Part shown: positions 10,693-20,840 of the stretch, one piece after another | Layout: each line of letters starts with the position of its first letter | Position numbering within the stretch: the stretch's first letter is position 1 | Source: Lithodes maja | Taxonomy: Eukaryota; Arthropoda; Malacostraca; Decapoda; Lithodidae | Length of the DNA stretch: 64,000 nucleotides | Direction: 5' to 3' | Assembly (NCBI GenBank): GCA_037953745.1 | Contig: JBAKBP010004433.1 | Coordinates: 62,001-126,000 of the forward strand | Notes under the pieces: model-generated | Database searches by the model: none | Told to the model about the DNA's origin: nothing | Seen by the model: only the letters and a program-made list of their open reading frames with translations | Position numbers and translations under genes: made by a program

Positions 10693-11394
10693 TATAAGCG
10701 CACGCTGTGGAGTGATAACCAAAGTACCAGGTCAGATATAATATTGTGGGCTGGATATCCGTAAAAGGTTCCACAACACCACAGAGTTTGTGGAAACCTT
10801 TACCATAATGTAGGAAAGGCATCAGTGTGGAGGAGAACCACAATACCAACACAACTTTACTACATCGGATCTCTGTGTTTTCTGCTGTGTTTGTTAGGAT
10901 GGGGTATATTGTAGAGGTTTGAATGCTATGCATCTGTATTACTTGGAACGCCAACATACAACGAATTAACGCTAGATTGCATATATTTAGTGTTTCTATG
11001 TATAGCTAACATTGGATTATGGAAAGCTTAAGAAATAATTAGAAAACATTGTGTCACATGGCTGGACAATAAGGGAAGCAATGAAATAAAGAATAGGTGT
11101 ACTCAAATATAAAGAAGAAAGTCAAAGCAACACCAATAGTTTTTAGTTTTAGACTTAACACAAAACATATTTAATGTGTTGGCTTTCATCAACCAAGATA
11201 TGATATTACTCACTTAGAAAAGTCTACATAGAAAAGTCTACGAAGATAAAGTATACAATTGTTATATAAAATGTCAAACAACGAATACACTGGCCTTGTT
11301 CATGTCAGCATTTCCTTACATTGTGTCCTCCTCCATTTCTGAAATACCATTTTCCTCCTTCCTCTTGCCAACCTTCCCACACCTCCAGCCCTCC
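10693..11394. other. Unassigned stretch
   Basis: No recognisable gene or element. Pyrimidine-rich near 11325-11400, where the second duplicate segment begins. Confidence 0.4.
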
Positions 11395-11500
11395 AATACA
11401 ATGGTTGGTCCCTTAGGTCTCCAAATGCATTTCCAATGTGGCCGAGTAACACGAGAACCTATTATCGTATAGATGTTGCGGCTCACAACGTATATACCAT
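11395..11500. repeat. Diverged duplicate segment, copy 2
   Basis: Second copy of the segment at 10453-10560, containing GTCTCCAAATGCATTTCC and AACACGAGAACCTATT. Confidence 0.55.
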
Positions 11501-11642
11501 GGGATGTGTTACATAGTATTCACATGTTATTGTTCTAATACCCCTAAACACATATGGTTCACACTACTTACTGATCAAAGTTATTTTATTTTAACCCACA
11601 ACTTGACTCAATCCAACTTAACATTATTTTTTGGAAATTATA

Positions 11643-11858
11643 TTTCCCACCATGAACATATTTCCCACCATGAACATATTTCCCACCATGAACATATTTC
11701 CCACCATGAACATATTTCCCACCATGAACATATTTCCCACCATGAACATATTTCCCACCATGAACATATTTCCCACCATGAACATATTTCCCACCATGAA
11801 CATATTTCCCACCATGAACATATTTCCCACCATGAACATATTTCCCACCATGAACATA
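11643..11858. repeat. 18-bp minisatellite, twelve copies
   Basis: Twelve exact repeats of ATTTCCCACCATGAACAT. Because 18 is a multiple of three and the unit has no stop in several frames, long hexapeptide-repeat frames appear on both strands. These are repeat artefacts. Confidence 0.97.
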
Positions 11859-12136
11859 CTTTGATCTAAACAACTTTCTTATCTACCTGGATAATGAGAT
11901 TTGTCGGTACTTGACGTGTTTACCTGTTCATCCCATCAATACCAATCTTCACCACATTCCTCACAATCAATGTATATTTGCGTTCCAGACCAACTGAAAT
12001 GTCTTGTTTTGTCCATGGCAACAAATTCTTTAAATTTTCACACAGTGACCTAATGAAATTTCTCACTCCCTGACAACCTTCTTGCCTGCCTCCTTAACAT
12101 CATTAAATAGTTTACCTTAACCGAACAAACTGTCAT

Positions 12137-12624
12137 CTGTGGTGGAGTGGTCATGCCACTGGATTGGTAATCCAATGGACCCGGGTTCAAATCCCGATAC
12201 GTCAATGGGAAGATATTATTGGGATTGAATTTGTGCTGTACCTAGTATCAGTGCATTACCACAAAGCCCACCGAAATGCCAATAAAATACCCTCATTGTT
12301 CCCTGATTAAATAACACTGTATGAATATTCCCATATTCAAAATATGTTACAGGGGGACAATGCCTAGTGAGCTCACTGTTCAATAGGTGGCATTCTGAGA
12401 GTGAGGGTCTGAGTCTGGAGGGTGAGACAGTGAAGCACTTGAACGAAGCAACCAGCCGCTTCAGAGATGGAGCTGCTTCGAGCCATGAATGGATGCTTCA
12501 CATGTCTCACTCCCCAGACTGGAACAAGACCTCACGGGCTTCACCGTGTTGAGCGGTGGAATGTACAGGCTCTCAGCCTATGCCCGAGAGGGAGTAGTTG
12601 GAATATAGAAAAAAAGAAAAAAAA
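12137..12624 (+). repeat. tRNA-derived SINE, copy 1
   Basis: A 488-bp SINE: tRNA-like head with an A-box-like TGGTGGAGTGG and B-box GGTTCAAATCC (12184-12194), a body ending GGGAGTAGTTGGAATAT, and an A-rich tail. If folded, the anticodon position reads GGT, suggesting descent from tRNA-Thr. Transcription would be by RNA polymerase III from the internal boxes. Related copies are at 51548-52042 and, inverted and interrupted, at 18129-19368. Confidence 0.88.
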
Positions 12625-13622
12625 TCAGTCTCATCAACACCACTTGTCCCACCTGCGACATATAAGACTCGCTTGTCATAACATAAGCCTTAGTTTCAGG
12701 CACTAAAGAGTGGTGATAACATCTACCAGACCTTATGATATCAATAGAAACATGCCTGCCTCATAACAGCTGGTGCCAATTATGACAGCCACCACAACAC
12801 CCAGTCTAATTAATGGATGCGTCTATAACAATTACTACCAGAGGGGAACCGCAAGGCACCACCAACTGTAATTGATTCTCTGATTAATTGGCTGGCTGAG
12901 TGGGTTAAGGGTTGGCTACCATGATCTGGGTGATGGCCTGGTGCGTGGATCACAACACTGCACTGACAGTTACCTTCAGCCATAAGGTAGACAGAGAGGA
13001 AGATATACAAAAACAAGTTCAGTACACCAAGGAATCATGGATGTAGAAAATTGAAGATATTTTTCTGAGAAAATTAGAACAAATTAAAAATAATAAGACG
13101 AATACGAACATTCATCGTGATCGAATTTCTTGAGTTGAATAATATTGTATGGCGATAGCTGAGAGGAATAGTTAATAAGATACTTTGGGGGTACGGAAGG
13201 AAGGGATTGACAAACTTTGGTTGAAATACAATCATTATACTCTACATATCCTGTGAACAAACAGACAGACGTAAGTACACTCTCAAAGTATCGAATACAA
13301 AAGCTGATGAGCCACAATGAATACACCCAAACTTGTATTATTCCGTGGTATAGTAAGGGGGACAAATCCTCACCCCTCAATATGGTTATCCAATCATCTC
13401 GAGCATTTTTGTGTGAGGTTCGCAACTAACCAAGAACTAGTACCTAACTATCATGATTATTGAACAAAAGCTTCTAATGTACATATTGAGAGTGGTCCAA
13501 GAGGGGGGAAGCTGGGGAGTGTCCAATATTGACGAAACATTAACATGATCCTTTCAGGTACCGAATGAAGGAGGTGGCTAAGTAAAGTCAACATGCATTC
13601 ATTGGTTCTCCAGATATTTTGT
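12625..13622. other. Unassigned stretch
   Basis: No recognisable gene. A minus-strand frame of 113 codons (13084-13425) lacks recognisable motifs and I treat it as chance. Confidence 0.4.
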
Positions 13623-13680
13623 GAACAGTCACACACACAGTCAGACACACACACACACAGTCAAACAAACACACACACAC
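13623..13680. repeat. (CA)n microsatellite, impure
   Basis: CACACA run interrupted by GTCAGA and GTCAAA units. Confidence 0.9.
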
Positions 13681-13790
13681 AAGGACGGAAACCATACCTT
13701 GTGCTTTCAACCCTACGGCGACGCTCAGGGTAATGCTGGCCAGAATAGTACAATGATAAACAACATTCTATTCTGAAATGGTTCAGTACA

Positions 13791-14116
13791 ACACTGGTAG
13801 CCAAACAGGACACATCACGAGGTATACAACATGGTGGCTATAACAACACTGGTAGCCAAACAGGATACATCACGAGGTATACAACATGGTGGCTATAACA
13901 ACACTGGTAGCCAAACAGGATACATCACGAGGTATACAACATGGTGGCTATAACAACACTGGTAGCCAAACAGGATACACCACGAGGTATACAACATGGT
14001 GGCTATAACAACACTGGTAGCCAAACAGGATACACCATGAGGTATACAACATGGTGGCTATAACAACACTGGTAGCCAAACAGGATACATCACGAGGTAT
14101 ACAACATGGTGGCTAT
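13791..14116. repeat. 55-bp tandem repeat, six copies
   Basis: Units beginning ACACTGGTAGCCAAACAGGA start at 13791, 13846, 13901, 13956, 14011 and 14066 with only a few substitutions. Confidence 0.95.
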
Positions 14117-14120
<4 letters not shown>

Positions 14121-14183
<63 letters not shown>

Positions 14184-14194
14184 CGTGCGCGCGC
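14121..14194. repeat. (GT)n microsatellite
   Basis: About 58 bp of pure GT followed by GTGC/GC alternation; potentially Z-DNA-forming. Confidence 0.95.
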
Positions 14195-14344
14195 AAGTGT
14201 TCCCATGTCCTTGATTGGCCCCGCGGGATGCTCCCAGTAGTGGACTCAAAGTAGTAATGACAGAGAGTGTTGGAATGGTTGGGAGGGGGACTATTAAAGA
14301 CATCTCTGGGGGTCCATTACAAGGGGAAAGAGGGAGGGGGGATG

Positions 14345-14674
14345 TACCAAGGATGGTGCACCAGTATAGAACAACCAATGACAAGCGGTACTGGAAGGTC
14401 ACTGTACCAAGGATGGTACACCAGTATAGAACAACCAATGACAAGCGGTACTGGAAGGTCACTGTACCAAGGATGGTGCACCAGTATAGAACAACCAATA
14501 ACAGGTGGTACTGGAAGGTCACTGTACCTAGGATGGTGCACCAGTATAGAACAACCAATGACAGGCGGTACTGGAAGATCACTGTACCAAGGATGGTGCA
14601 CCAGTATAGAACAACCAATGACAAGCGGTACTGGAAGGTCACTGTACCAAGGATGGTGCACCAGTATAGAACAA
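14345..14674. repeat. 60-bp tandem repeat, about 5.5 copies
   Basis: Units containing TACCAAGGATGGTGCACCAG start every 60 bp at 14345, 14405, 14465, 14525, 14585 and 14645. The last stops after 29 bp where LINE sequence begins, and the frame stays open across the junction by chance because 60 is a multiple of three. Confidence 0.95.
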
Positions 14675-15350
14675 GTTAAATTAGAAATAGAATCGCTAAA
14701 TTTAGCAGTTATTGTTACATACAGGCCTCCAGACTCATCCCGAGAAGAATTCAAAACCCAGCTCAACAAAATAAAATCAGAAGTGGAAACCCTGGGGAAC
14801 CCAACACCAAATATTATATGGCTAGGAGACTTTAACCTACCAAACATTAAATGGAGACAACTAGAAAACCAGTTAGTGGCAAATAACACCGGAGAAGCAA
14901 ATACTAATACGAGAGAGCTTTTTGAACTTTGTGATTTTTTTAGTCTTACCCAACATATTGCTGAACCCACACGGGAAAACAATATCTTAGACCTGGTCTT
15001 CACTAACAACGACTCTCTAGTACACAGCATTAACATATCGGACACAACATACTCAGATCATAAATTAATTGAGATCAAAACAACCTTAGAAAGTGTACAG
15101 ACAACCTCAGAATCGAGAATAAAAACCGGCCCCTTCAGTAAATTTAACTTCAATAACAAAAACATTAGGTGGGAAGAGGTAAATCAAGAAATGGAGGAAA
15201 TAGACTGGGAAGATTTAATGGATAACCTGACACCAGCAGAATGTCTAGTCTTAATAACAGAAACCATGACCCAAATCTGTAGCCACCATATACCTGCAAG
15301 ACAAACAAAACGAAGAAGCAAACAAGATCGGGAAAGGAGGAGGCCAATGC
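14675..15350 (+). pseudogene. LINE endonuclease fragment
   Basis: The plus-strand translation carries the C-terminal half of an EEP endonuclease: VTYRPPDSSREEF, IIWLGDFNLPNIKW, NNILDLVFTN and YSDHKLIEIK, followed by the linker that normally precedes reverse transcriptase. The N-terminal half and the whole reverse transcriptase are missing. The family differs from the CR1 copy at 5945 and from LINE X. It is a dead fragment fused upstream to a minisatellite. Confidence 0.85.
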
Positions 15351-15578
15351 CAATGTCTCTACTGTACCAAGGGGGCATACTTGATTTCGTATTACGTTTT
15401 GGTTTCATGGGTACAAATTGTTTATGCGCTTCTGTAATTGTAGACTTAAAATGTCCCCATAGTTCATTTAATTCGTTTATATTTATGAGGTTTGAGTGTA
15501 TGTTTGATAGCGATTTCTTAAGTCCGTCATAATTTGCGTTTTTGAAGTCCGAAACCATTCCTGTTGTTTTTACTGAGG
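15335..15578 (-). pseudogene. LINE linker fragment, minus strand
   Basis: Minus-strand translation running out of the assembly gap gives a LINE-type endonuclease-to-RT linker ending MPPWYSRDI. It meets the plus-strand LINE fragment tail to tail near 15340. No catalytic motif is present. The rest presumably lies in or beyond the N gap. Confidence 0.6.
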
Positions 15579-15778
15579 NNNNNNNNNNNNNNNNNNNNNN
15601 NNNNNNNNNNNNNNNNNNNNNNNNNNNNNNNNNNNNNNNNNNNNNNNNNNNNNNNNNNNNNNNNNNNNNNNNNNNNNNNNNNNNNNNNNNNNNNNNNNNN
15701 NNNNNNNNNNNNNNNNNNNNNNNNNNNNNNNNNNNNNNNNNNNNNNNNNNNNNNNNNNNNNNNNNNNNNNNNNNNNNN
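15579..15778. other. Assembly gap
   Basis: Exactly 200 N. The true length may be unknown; open frames drawn through it are meaningless. Confidence 1.
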
Positions 15779-16045
15779 CTAGTAAAGACGATCAAGATAA
15801 CTTTTGACAATCATATCTCAATTAAATTTCTGGGTTTAAAAATGTCTTCGAAAACTAAAAATATTCATCTACTGATAGCCACAATAAAAAAAATATATAT
15901 AAATAAATGCGTCCTCAAATACTGAAGGGATAATATAATCGTCCAATGTCAACCTGAAGCGTAAGTGTTCGATTGAAACAAAATGTTAAATGTTGCTTAA
16001 GAAGTTTAATTACGAGACCTATTTCCTAAGCTGAACGAAAATGAT

Positions 16046-16118
16046 CTGGGTGTTGGAATGTTAGCATGAGTACCTCGCATGCAGGAGGCCGCGAGTTCGA
16101 TCCCCTCAGGTTGAATGT
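16046..16118 (+). repeat. tRNA-like sequence, probable SINE head
   Basis: Contains GGAATGTTAGCATGAGTACC in A-box position and GCGAGTTCGATCCCC as a good B-box at tRNA-like spacing. Stems are imperfect and the anticodon cannot be placed with confidence, so it is more likely a SINE head than a tRNA gene. It runs straight into the element at 16119. Confidence 0.5.
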
Positions 16119-16493
16119 CGGGGGGATGATTCACTTTTGGTCGATTTTTAAATAAATGTATTATTTTTCTAGTTTCTTCCCTAGATCTCCATCAAACTTA
16201 AAAATACATCCATTAGATCCCCCTTCTAGATTAATTTGTACATTTTTTGGTAGAAAAATGTCACGGCCAAAGGCCGGTTCTTCCAAAAATACAGGCTCAC
16301 TATCGTTCGTCAGGAAAATAATTGACACCTAAATAGCACAAAAGGTCTTGATATTGACATGGAAATGGCACGGAAGGTCTTAAAATCGACAAACTAATAG
16401 GGAAAACGTCTTAGAATCTTAAAAGTAATGGAGCTAATCATAAAGAAGAAGGGGGACCATAAAAATTACCCATCTCCCCTTAACAGTCGCTGC
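16119..16493. mobile_element. TTAA-type element, GGGGAGATGG family, copy 1
   Basis: About 375 bp. The complement of the right end reads TTAAGGGGAGATGGGTAA with TTAA at 16490-16493; the left end is a degenerate GGGGGATGATTCAC without clear TTAA. The interior has a CGGCCAAAGGCCGG hairpin and a CAGGAAAATAATTGACACCT motif shared with 40624-40975 and, more loosely, 24764-25128. No coding capacity. Probably a non-autonomous DNA transposon. Confidence 0.65.
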
Positions 16494-16990
16494 CATGGCC
16501 TCCCAACCCCTCTCTGCAATAGCGGACAGCAGAAGTGCATGTAGATAAGTGTTGAAATTTACAATGTGAATGCTAACATCTAGGCAGCATGATCGAGTTA
16601 ATTAGACTAATAATCTAATTAATTAATTTCACTACCAACACCATACACCTCCCAATGAAATTAATTAAAGCATGTGATCCTCCCGGGATTCAAACCTGGG
16701 TTACCACATATAGATCTTAAGACTCCTTCAGACTCATATGACGCAGAGGTTGCCAGATTAGCAATAAGAAATAGAGTTCTCTCACTCTTATAATTTACCT
16801 CTCCAAAATTCGTTTTCTGCCCACAACTTACTCAAAGACAATTGCATAGGTTGAAGTAACTAAACTAAAGGTTTCTAAATACCCCTGATGGTAACAAAGA
16901 CTTTAAAGTATCCCCAATAGGCTCAAAATTGCGTCATATGTCGGAGAGGGTTAAAGACTCTAACCATTACACCATCAAGACAGTTAAAGG
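16494..16990 (-). repeat. tRNA-derived SINE (minus), split by a TTAA element
   Basis: On the minus strand an A-box region (GATGGTGTAATGGTTAGAGT, near 16985-16960) is separated from its B-box region (ACCCAGGTTTGAATCCCGGG, near 16706-16684) by the 238-bp insertion at 16717-16954. Removing it brings the boxes to tRNA-like spacing around a single TTAA. The SINE body then runs to about 16494, where another TTAA element adjoins. Confidence 0.7.
16717..16954. mobile_element. TTAA-flanked MITE inside a SINE
   Basis: 238 bp bounded by TTAA at 16717-16720 and 16951-16954. Both ends carry the inverted 11-mer CATATGACGCA about 20 bp in. TTAA duplication in an otherwise continuous tRNA-like sequence supports a real insertion. 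Too short to encode transposase. Confidence 0.72.
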
Positions 16991-17421
16991 TTAAGTACAT
17001 GACTACGATTTCTATTATATCCATATATCAATTACTGAATATCAATCTAAGCATGTACTCAGACCCAACTGAATACTGTAATGTTTAATTGAAAGGAAAA
17101 AGCAATTTAAGGAGCAGAGATCTCTAAGGACTGACCTCGCTATGAAAGTTTCCTGAACCTATAGGAATAATTTAATTCATATATTTCACTGCCAACACCT
17201 TACAGACCACAGTCACAACCACAGATATTCCAAAAGTACAAAACATTTAACATGCACTTCATACACTCCACACAACTAACGATTTACATATTGCATTATC
17301 CTCCTGGATTCCAACACTGAGAATGAATATAAGGTGCCAAAAATGTTCCCATATATTCATTATATTTTACTTAACGATATATGAACGATATTGAAAAATG
17401 ACACCTGACAGGAGTGGGCCT

Positions 17422-17636
17422 TTAACCCTTTCAAGATCCAATACTCATTTATTGTCTGTTTTCTGGTAATTATTCGACGATTTTATTCAGATTAGGAATG
17501 GTATATGGAAGTCAGAAGGTTGATTGAGATAGTATTCAACCTTTTAACACCCACCAGATCTTTCCTAAGCTGCATAAAATCGTCTAATGATAGCCAAAAT
17601 AAACTGCTAAAACTCGTCAGAGCTTCAAGGGGTTAA
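17422..17636. mobile_element. TTAA-flanked MITE, short family
   Basis: 215 bp from TTAA (17422-17425) to TTAA (17633-17636). Ends read TTAACCCTTTCAAGATCC and, complemented, TTAACCCCTTGAAGCTC. Internal inverted segments ACGATTTTATTCAGATTAGG and CCTAAGCTGCATAAAATCGT make it foldback-like. Similar in size and ends to 4649-4851. Confidence 0.72.
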
Positions 17637-18128
17637 AACACACAAGGAACACAGATGAGTACTCAAGGAGGTACTGGGAAGGAAAGGAATTATTAAGACA
17701 CCAAGGCTGTGTCTCAAGTGTGAGTAGCCAGACTCGCTGTAAGTAGGATGTAAGCTTGGTTATCTCTCCACTCACTCCAGATGCCCCGGGGTGATGTAAC
17801 GGAGCATCGGGAAAATAGTTGTGTGTTAGGACATAATGCGTCGTAATTAATTGTTGTGTTTATGTATGTTGCTACTCATAGACTTATTGTTTTTGCTATA
17901 ATCGACGTTCAGTCATTTAATATTATAATTTCTTATTTGGAATCTTGTGATCGAGTTAAAACAGGAACCTAGAACTTTAAGTCACATATCAAATATTGTA
18001 ATATTATAAAGACAAGATAGTTTCAGCGCATCTTGGGCCATCATCAGGGGGGAATCAGAGGATATACATTAATAATATCCTCTTTACAATATAAACAGTA
18101 TATACAGTACAGTATATATATATATATT
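17637..18128. other. Unassigned stretch
   Basis: No recognisable gene. A small imperfect palindrome lies near 17780-17815. Confidence 0.4.
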
Positions 18129-19368
18129 TGTTTTTCTTCTATATTCCAACAACTCGCTCTCGGGCATAGGCTGAGAGCCTGTACCATAGAGTACAGAAGG
18201 ATAGAGCTTAAAGCGTGACGTCACACGATTATTTTGCCGCGCGTCCTAGGGATTTGGTGGCAGCACTGTTGTAGGGCATACAACCAAACCACCTCAGTCG
18301 TTTTTCCTTATTAGATACTCCTTGGTATCTGCGCGCTCGGCTGTCTGCAGTGTTACCAAAGATAAGGGAAATTCCGTAAAATGAGGGGGCAATAGATTAA
18401 AGAGGGAATGTCTTTAAGAGTGCTTTAATGTTGGTAAAAGCACTTGTAAATTATTTAAAATAAATTAGATATATAAAAGCAAGAGGAAAATATTAGGAAC
18501 ACATAATATAGAATATGAAAAAATACTTATATATGATGTAAGCTGTATGACTACAAGCAACACAACAAGAATTACAATGTCATTTTGTATATATATTATT
18601 AGTTACATGTTATGTAGATGATAATTTATAAAGTTGCACTAAAACAAGACATTTCACGAACTACGTTCATAGGTTATACTTATGACACCTAGGGATATTT
18701 TGGCCCAGCATGTTTGACGATGGCAACTCCCCACTATCACAACAACAATGGTGGGGTAGAGGAGAAGTGGCTGTGAACATCCTAATAATGACGATGATCT
18801 GGCCTTTACAGTAGCATCTACTTATGTCTATTTAACTCTGTCATGTCTATGGAGTCTCTGGGTAGCGTAGAATTGATTATTAATAGCGTTATTAGTACAA
18901 GGTAGGGATTATTACGAGTTAATGGGGACCCTCCCATTTTCCTTTGCGACCGACCGTGCTGCCATCTCTCGAACGGCGCACGCTATTTTCAGATTTGTAG
19001 CGTCCTTCTTTCCTCTCTATCCTTCTGTACTCTATGGCCTGTACATTCAACCGTACATTGAATGGCGAAGCCCGTAAGGTCTTGTTCAAGTCTAAGAAGT
19101 GAAACATGTGAAGCACTTTTGGATACAACCAGCCCCCAATATCTTGCCTTCACAAGATCCACGGTTGCCAACCCACAGCTCGAAGCAGCCACATCCCTGA
19201 AGCTTCTTCGCTCCAGTGCTTCACTGTCTCATCACCTAGACTCGGACCCTCACTCTCTCAGAACGCCACCTATTGAGCAATGAGCACTAGGCATTGGCCC
19301 CCTGTAGCATATTTTGAATATGGGAATATTTATACAATGCTATTTAATCAGGGCACAATGAGGGTATA
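18129..19368 (-). repeat. tRNA-Thr-like SINE, copy 3 (minus), 5'-truncated and interrupted
   Basis: Minus-strand copy of the SINE at 12137. Its 3' end (AT-rich tail and CTCGGGCATAGGCTGAGAGC complement) is at 18129-18184 and the rest at 19037-19368. It is split by the 852-bp element at 18185-19036. The tRNA head is missing: the copy ends at about 19368, where an AT microsatellite begins. Confidence 0.85.
18185..19036. mobile_element. Non-autonomous DNA transposon with 8-bp target duplication (hAT- or P-like)
   Basis: 852 bp with terminal inverted repeats starting CATAGAGTACAGAAGGATAG at both ends. The SINE octamer GCCTGTAC is duplicated on each side (18177-18184 and 19037-19044). Eight-bp target duplications are characteristic of hAT and P superfamilies; the CA start fits hAT loosely. 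No transposase-like frame is visible. Excising the element plus one octamer restores the SINE sequence, so insertion post-dates the SINE. Confidence 0.85.
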
Positions 19369-19370
19369 TA

Positions 19371-19416
<46 letters not shown>
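19369..19416. repeat. (AT)n microsatellite
   Basis: Alternating AT run between a truncated SINE and the palindrome. Confidence 0.95.
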
Positions 19417-19421
<5 letters not shown>

Positions 19422-19564
19422 TCTAGTCTCTCAGTGGGGATCGAACCATCGACCATCAGGATGATAGCCGACGCTTTAATCAATTACACCACGGCAGTTG
19501 ATTAAAGCGTCGGCTATCATCCTGATGGTCGATGGTTCGATCCCCACTGAGAGACTAGAAACAT
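19417..19564. repeat. Perfect palindrome of a tRNA-like sequence
   Basis: Two 67-bp arms (19417-19483 and 19498-19564) are exact reverse complements around a 14-nt spacer. Each arm contains GATGGTTCGATCCCC, a strong tRNA B-box. Read on the minus strand from the spacer, CCGTGGTGTAATTGATTAAA supplies an A-box, so one strand holds a complete tRNA-like unit. AT microsatellites lie on both sides. It may be an inverted SINE-head duplication or a foldback artefact. Confidence 0.85.
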
Positions 19565-19593
19565 TTAGTGGCTCACGTGTATTTGTGATATAT

Positions 19594-19617
19594 TCTCAAT
19601 ATATATATATATATATA

Positions 19618-19652
<35 letters not shown>
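19594..19652. repeat. (AT)n microsatellite
   Basis: Two alternating AT runs separated by an AATT interruption. Confidence 0.95.
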
Positions 19653-19654
<2 letters not shown>

Positions 19655-19660
19655 TAAAAC

Positions 19661-19907
19661 AATAATAATAATAATAATATTGTTCAGGATACTTATATAG
19701 CGCCATTTCTCTCTAGCCCTCGCTCCAAGATTCAATAGCGCTTTACCAAAGTTTATTACCATACACTAGTACCCATTTCCTTGCTCAAGGCAAACGGTAC
19801 CGGCTACCAGTGTATGCGAAAAACCTTCATGCCTGAGCGTGGGATTGAACTCGGGTCACCCGGTGTGGGAGGCCGAGACGTTCTCCACTACACTACCAAG
19901 CCGGCAG
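19661..19907 (-). repeat. tRNA-derived SINE with (ATT)n tail (minus)
   Basis: On the minus strand: a tRNA-like head with TAGTGTAGTGGAGAACGTC and B-box GAGTTCAATCCC, CTCCCAC in the anticodon-loop position (CCC, Gly-like), a body with AAAGCGCTATTGAATCTTGG and ATGGCGCTATATAAG, and an (ATT)n tail at 19661-19680. The head, body and tail order is that of a complete SINE. Confidence 0.75.
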
Positions 19908-20809
19908 TGTAGTATAAATATAATTATAACTCACTTGCTCTCGTGTTCTTGACTTCGACTCCTCTGTATTCTCAACTCTGTATTGAACACTGGAAGTAGA
20001 ATACCTAGCCTCTGTGCTGTGGCCCTTTTCAGGGGAGGTGAGCTTATCTGCAAGATACCTAGTGGTTGCGTCAACAGGATAACTAGTCGAGTGTACTGGA
20101 AATCCGTTAGGATACCTAGACGGAACCGGGACAGGATACCTAGTCTCAGGTTTTGTCAAGAAGGTTCCTACTTGACCTTCGTGGGGATACCTACACGTGT
20201 GAGCATTGTCTTGGGATGGGATGGCTGGCAAGTGTTGATTCTGCCAAGGTATATACCTCCTTTTGTTTCTTCTTGCTGGTCCTGGATCTGCGAGCATGAA
20301 GGTATACTTCTCCTATCTCCTTTGACCCTTTCTTATGCTTTTGTCTCTATTGGGAGGCAGGTAGAGGTGAAATGAAAGGGAGTAGGGTAGGTAAGCCTGG
20401 CTGAGCACTCACTGGGGAGGTGGTGGGTGAAACTAGTGACATAGCGGCTGGGGGAGGAGATTGTGATGCTAGAAATACTGGTTCAAGGGGAGCAGTGGTA
20501 GTCTGCTGTCACCCAGTTTCGAAGAGTATGGCATTTTAGGTGGGACTGAGCTGCTCTTGTTTGGCGCCAGGATGATGGAGGTGATGTGTCTTGGGGGCGC
20601 TTTTCGTGTTAAATCGGGCATAGCACTTCCATTATAACTACTTCTGAATTTCATACATGGCTTTTACTGCTATTTACACACACCTATGTTGACTCCACTA
20701 CCATTCAAATATTGGGTCCGTTACTCTCTCAATTAGCTTATCTACCTAAAGAACAAAGACATATATTAAACTCTTGGCGACGAACTCCCTCCTTTCTTTA
20801 TGCTACACA
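19908..20809. other. Unassigned stretch with scattered GATACCTAG motifs
   Basis: The motif GATACCTA(G) occurs at least four times between about 19995 and 20195 at irregular spacing (plus one AATACCTAG), suggesting a decayed tandem repeat. No gene is recognisable on either strand. Confidence 0.4.
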
Positions 20810-20840
20810 CACACACACAGACACACACACACACACACAT
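20810..20840. repeat. (AC)n microsatellite
   Basis: Short AC run with one AG interruption. Confidence 0.9.

Noticed and set aside
11504..11873. Hexapeptide-repeat proteins and a CRISPR-like array
   Set aside because: An 18-bp tandem repeat without spacers; neither a gene nor a CRISPR array, and the context is eukaryotic.
12137..12210. Functional tRNA-Thr gene
   Set aside because: The A-box and stems are degenerate and the sequence continues into a 490-bp body with A-tail shared with two other loci, so it is a SINE.
13084..13425. 113-residue minus-strand protein
   Set aside because: No motif, no plausible composition, no neighbouring exon signal; consistent with chance in AT-rich DNA.
14267..15532. 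421-residue protein fusing a repeat to an endonuclease
   Set aside because: The frame runs from a 60-bp minisatellite into a LINE fragment by chance; it is not a real fusion gene.
15184..15925. Frames running across the N gap
   Set aside because: Unknown bases are translated as X; nothing can be said.
19835..19905. Functional tRNA-Gly gene on the minus strand
   Set aside because: Part of a longer unit with a body and (ATT)n tail; mismatched stems; SINE head.
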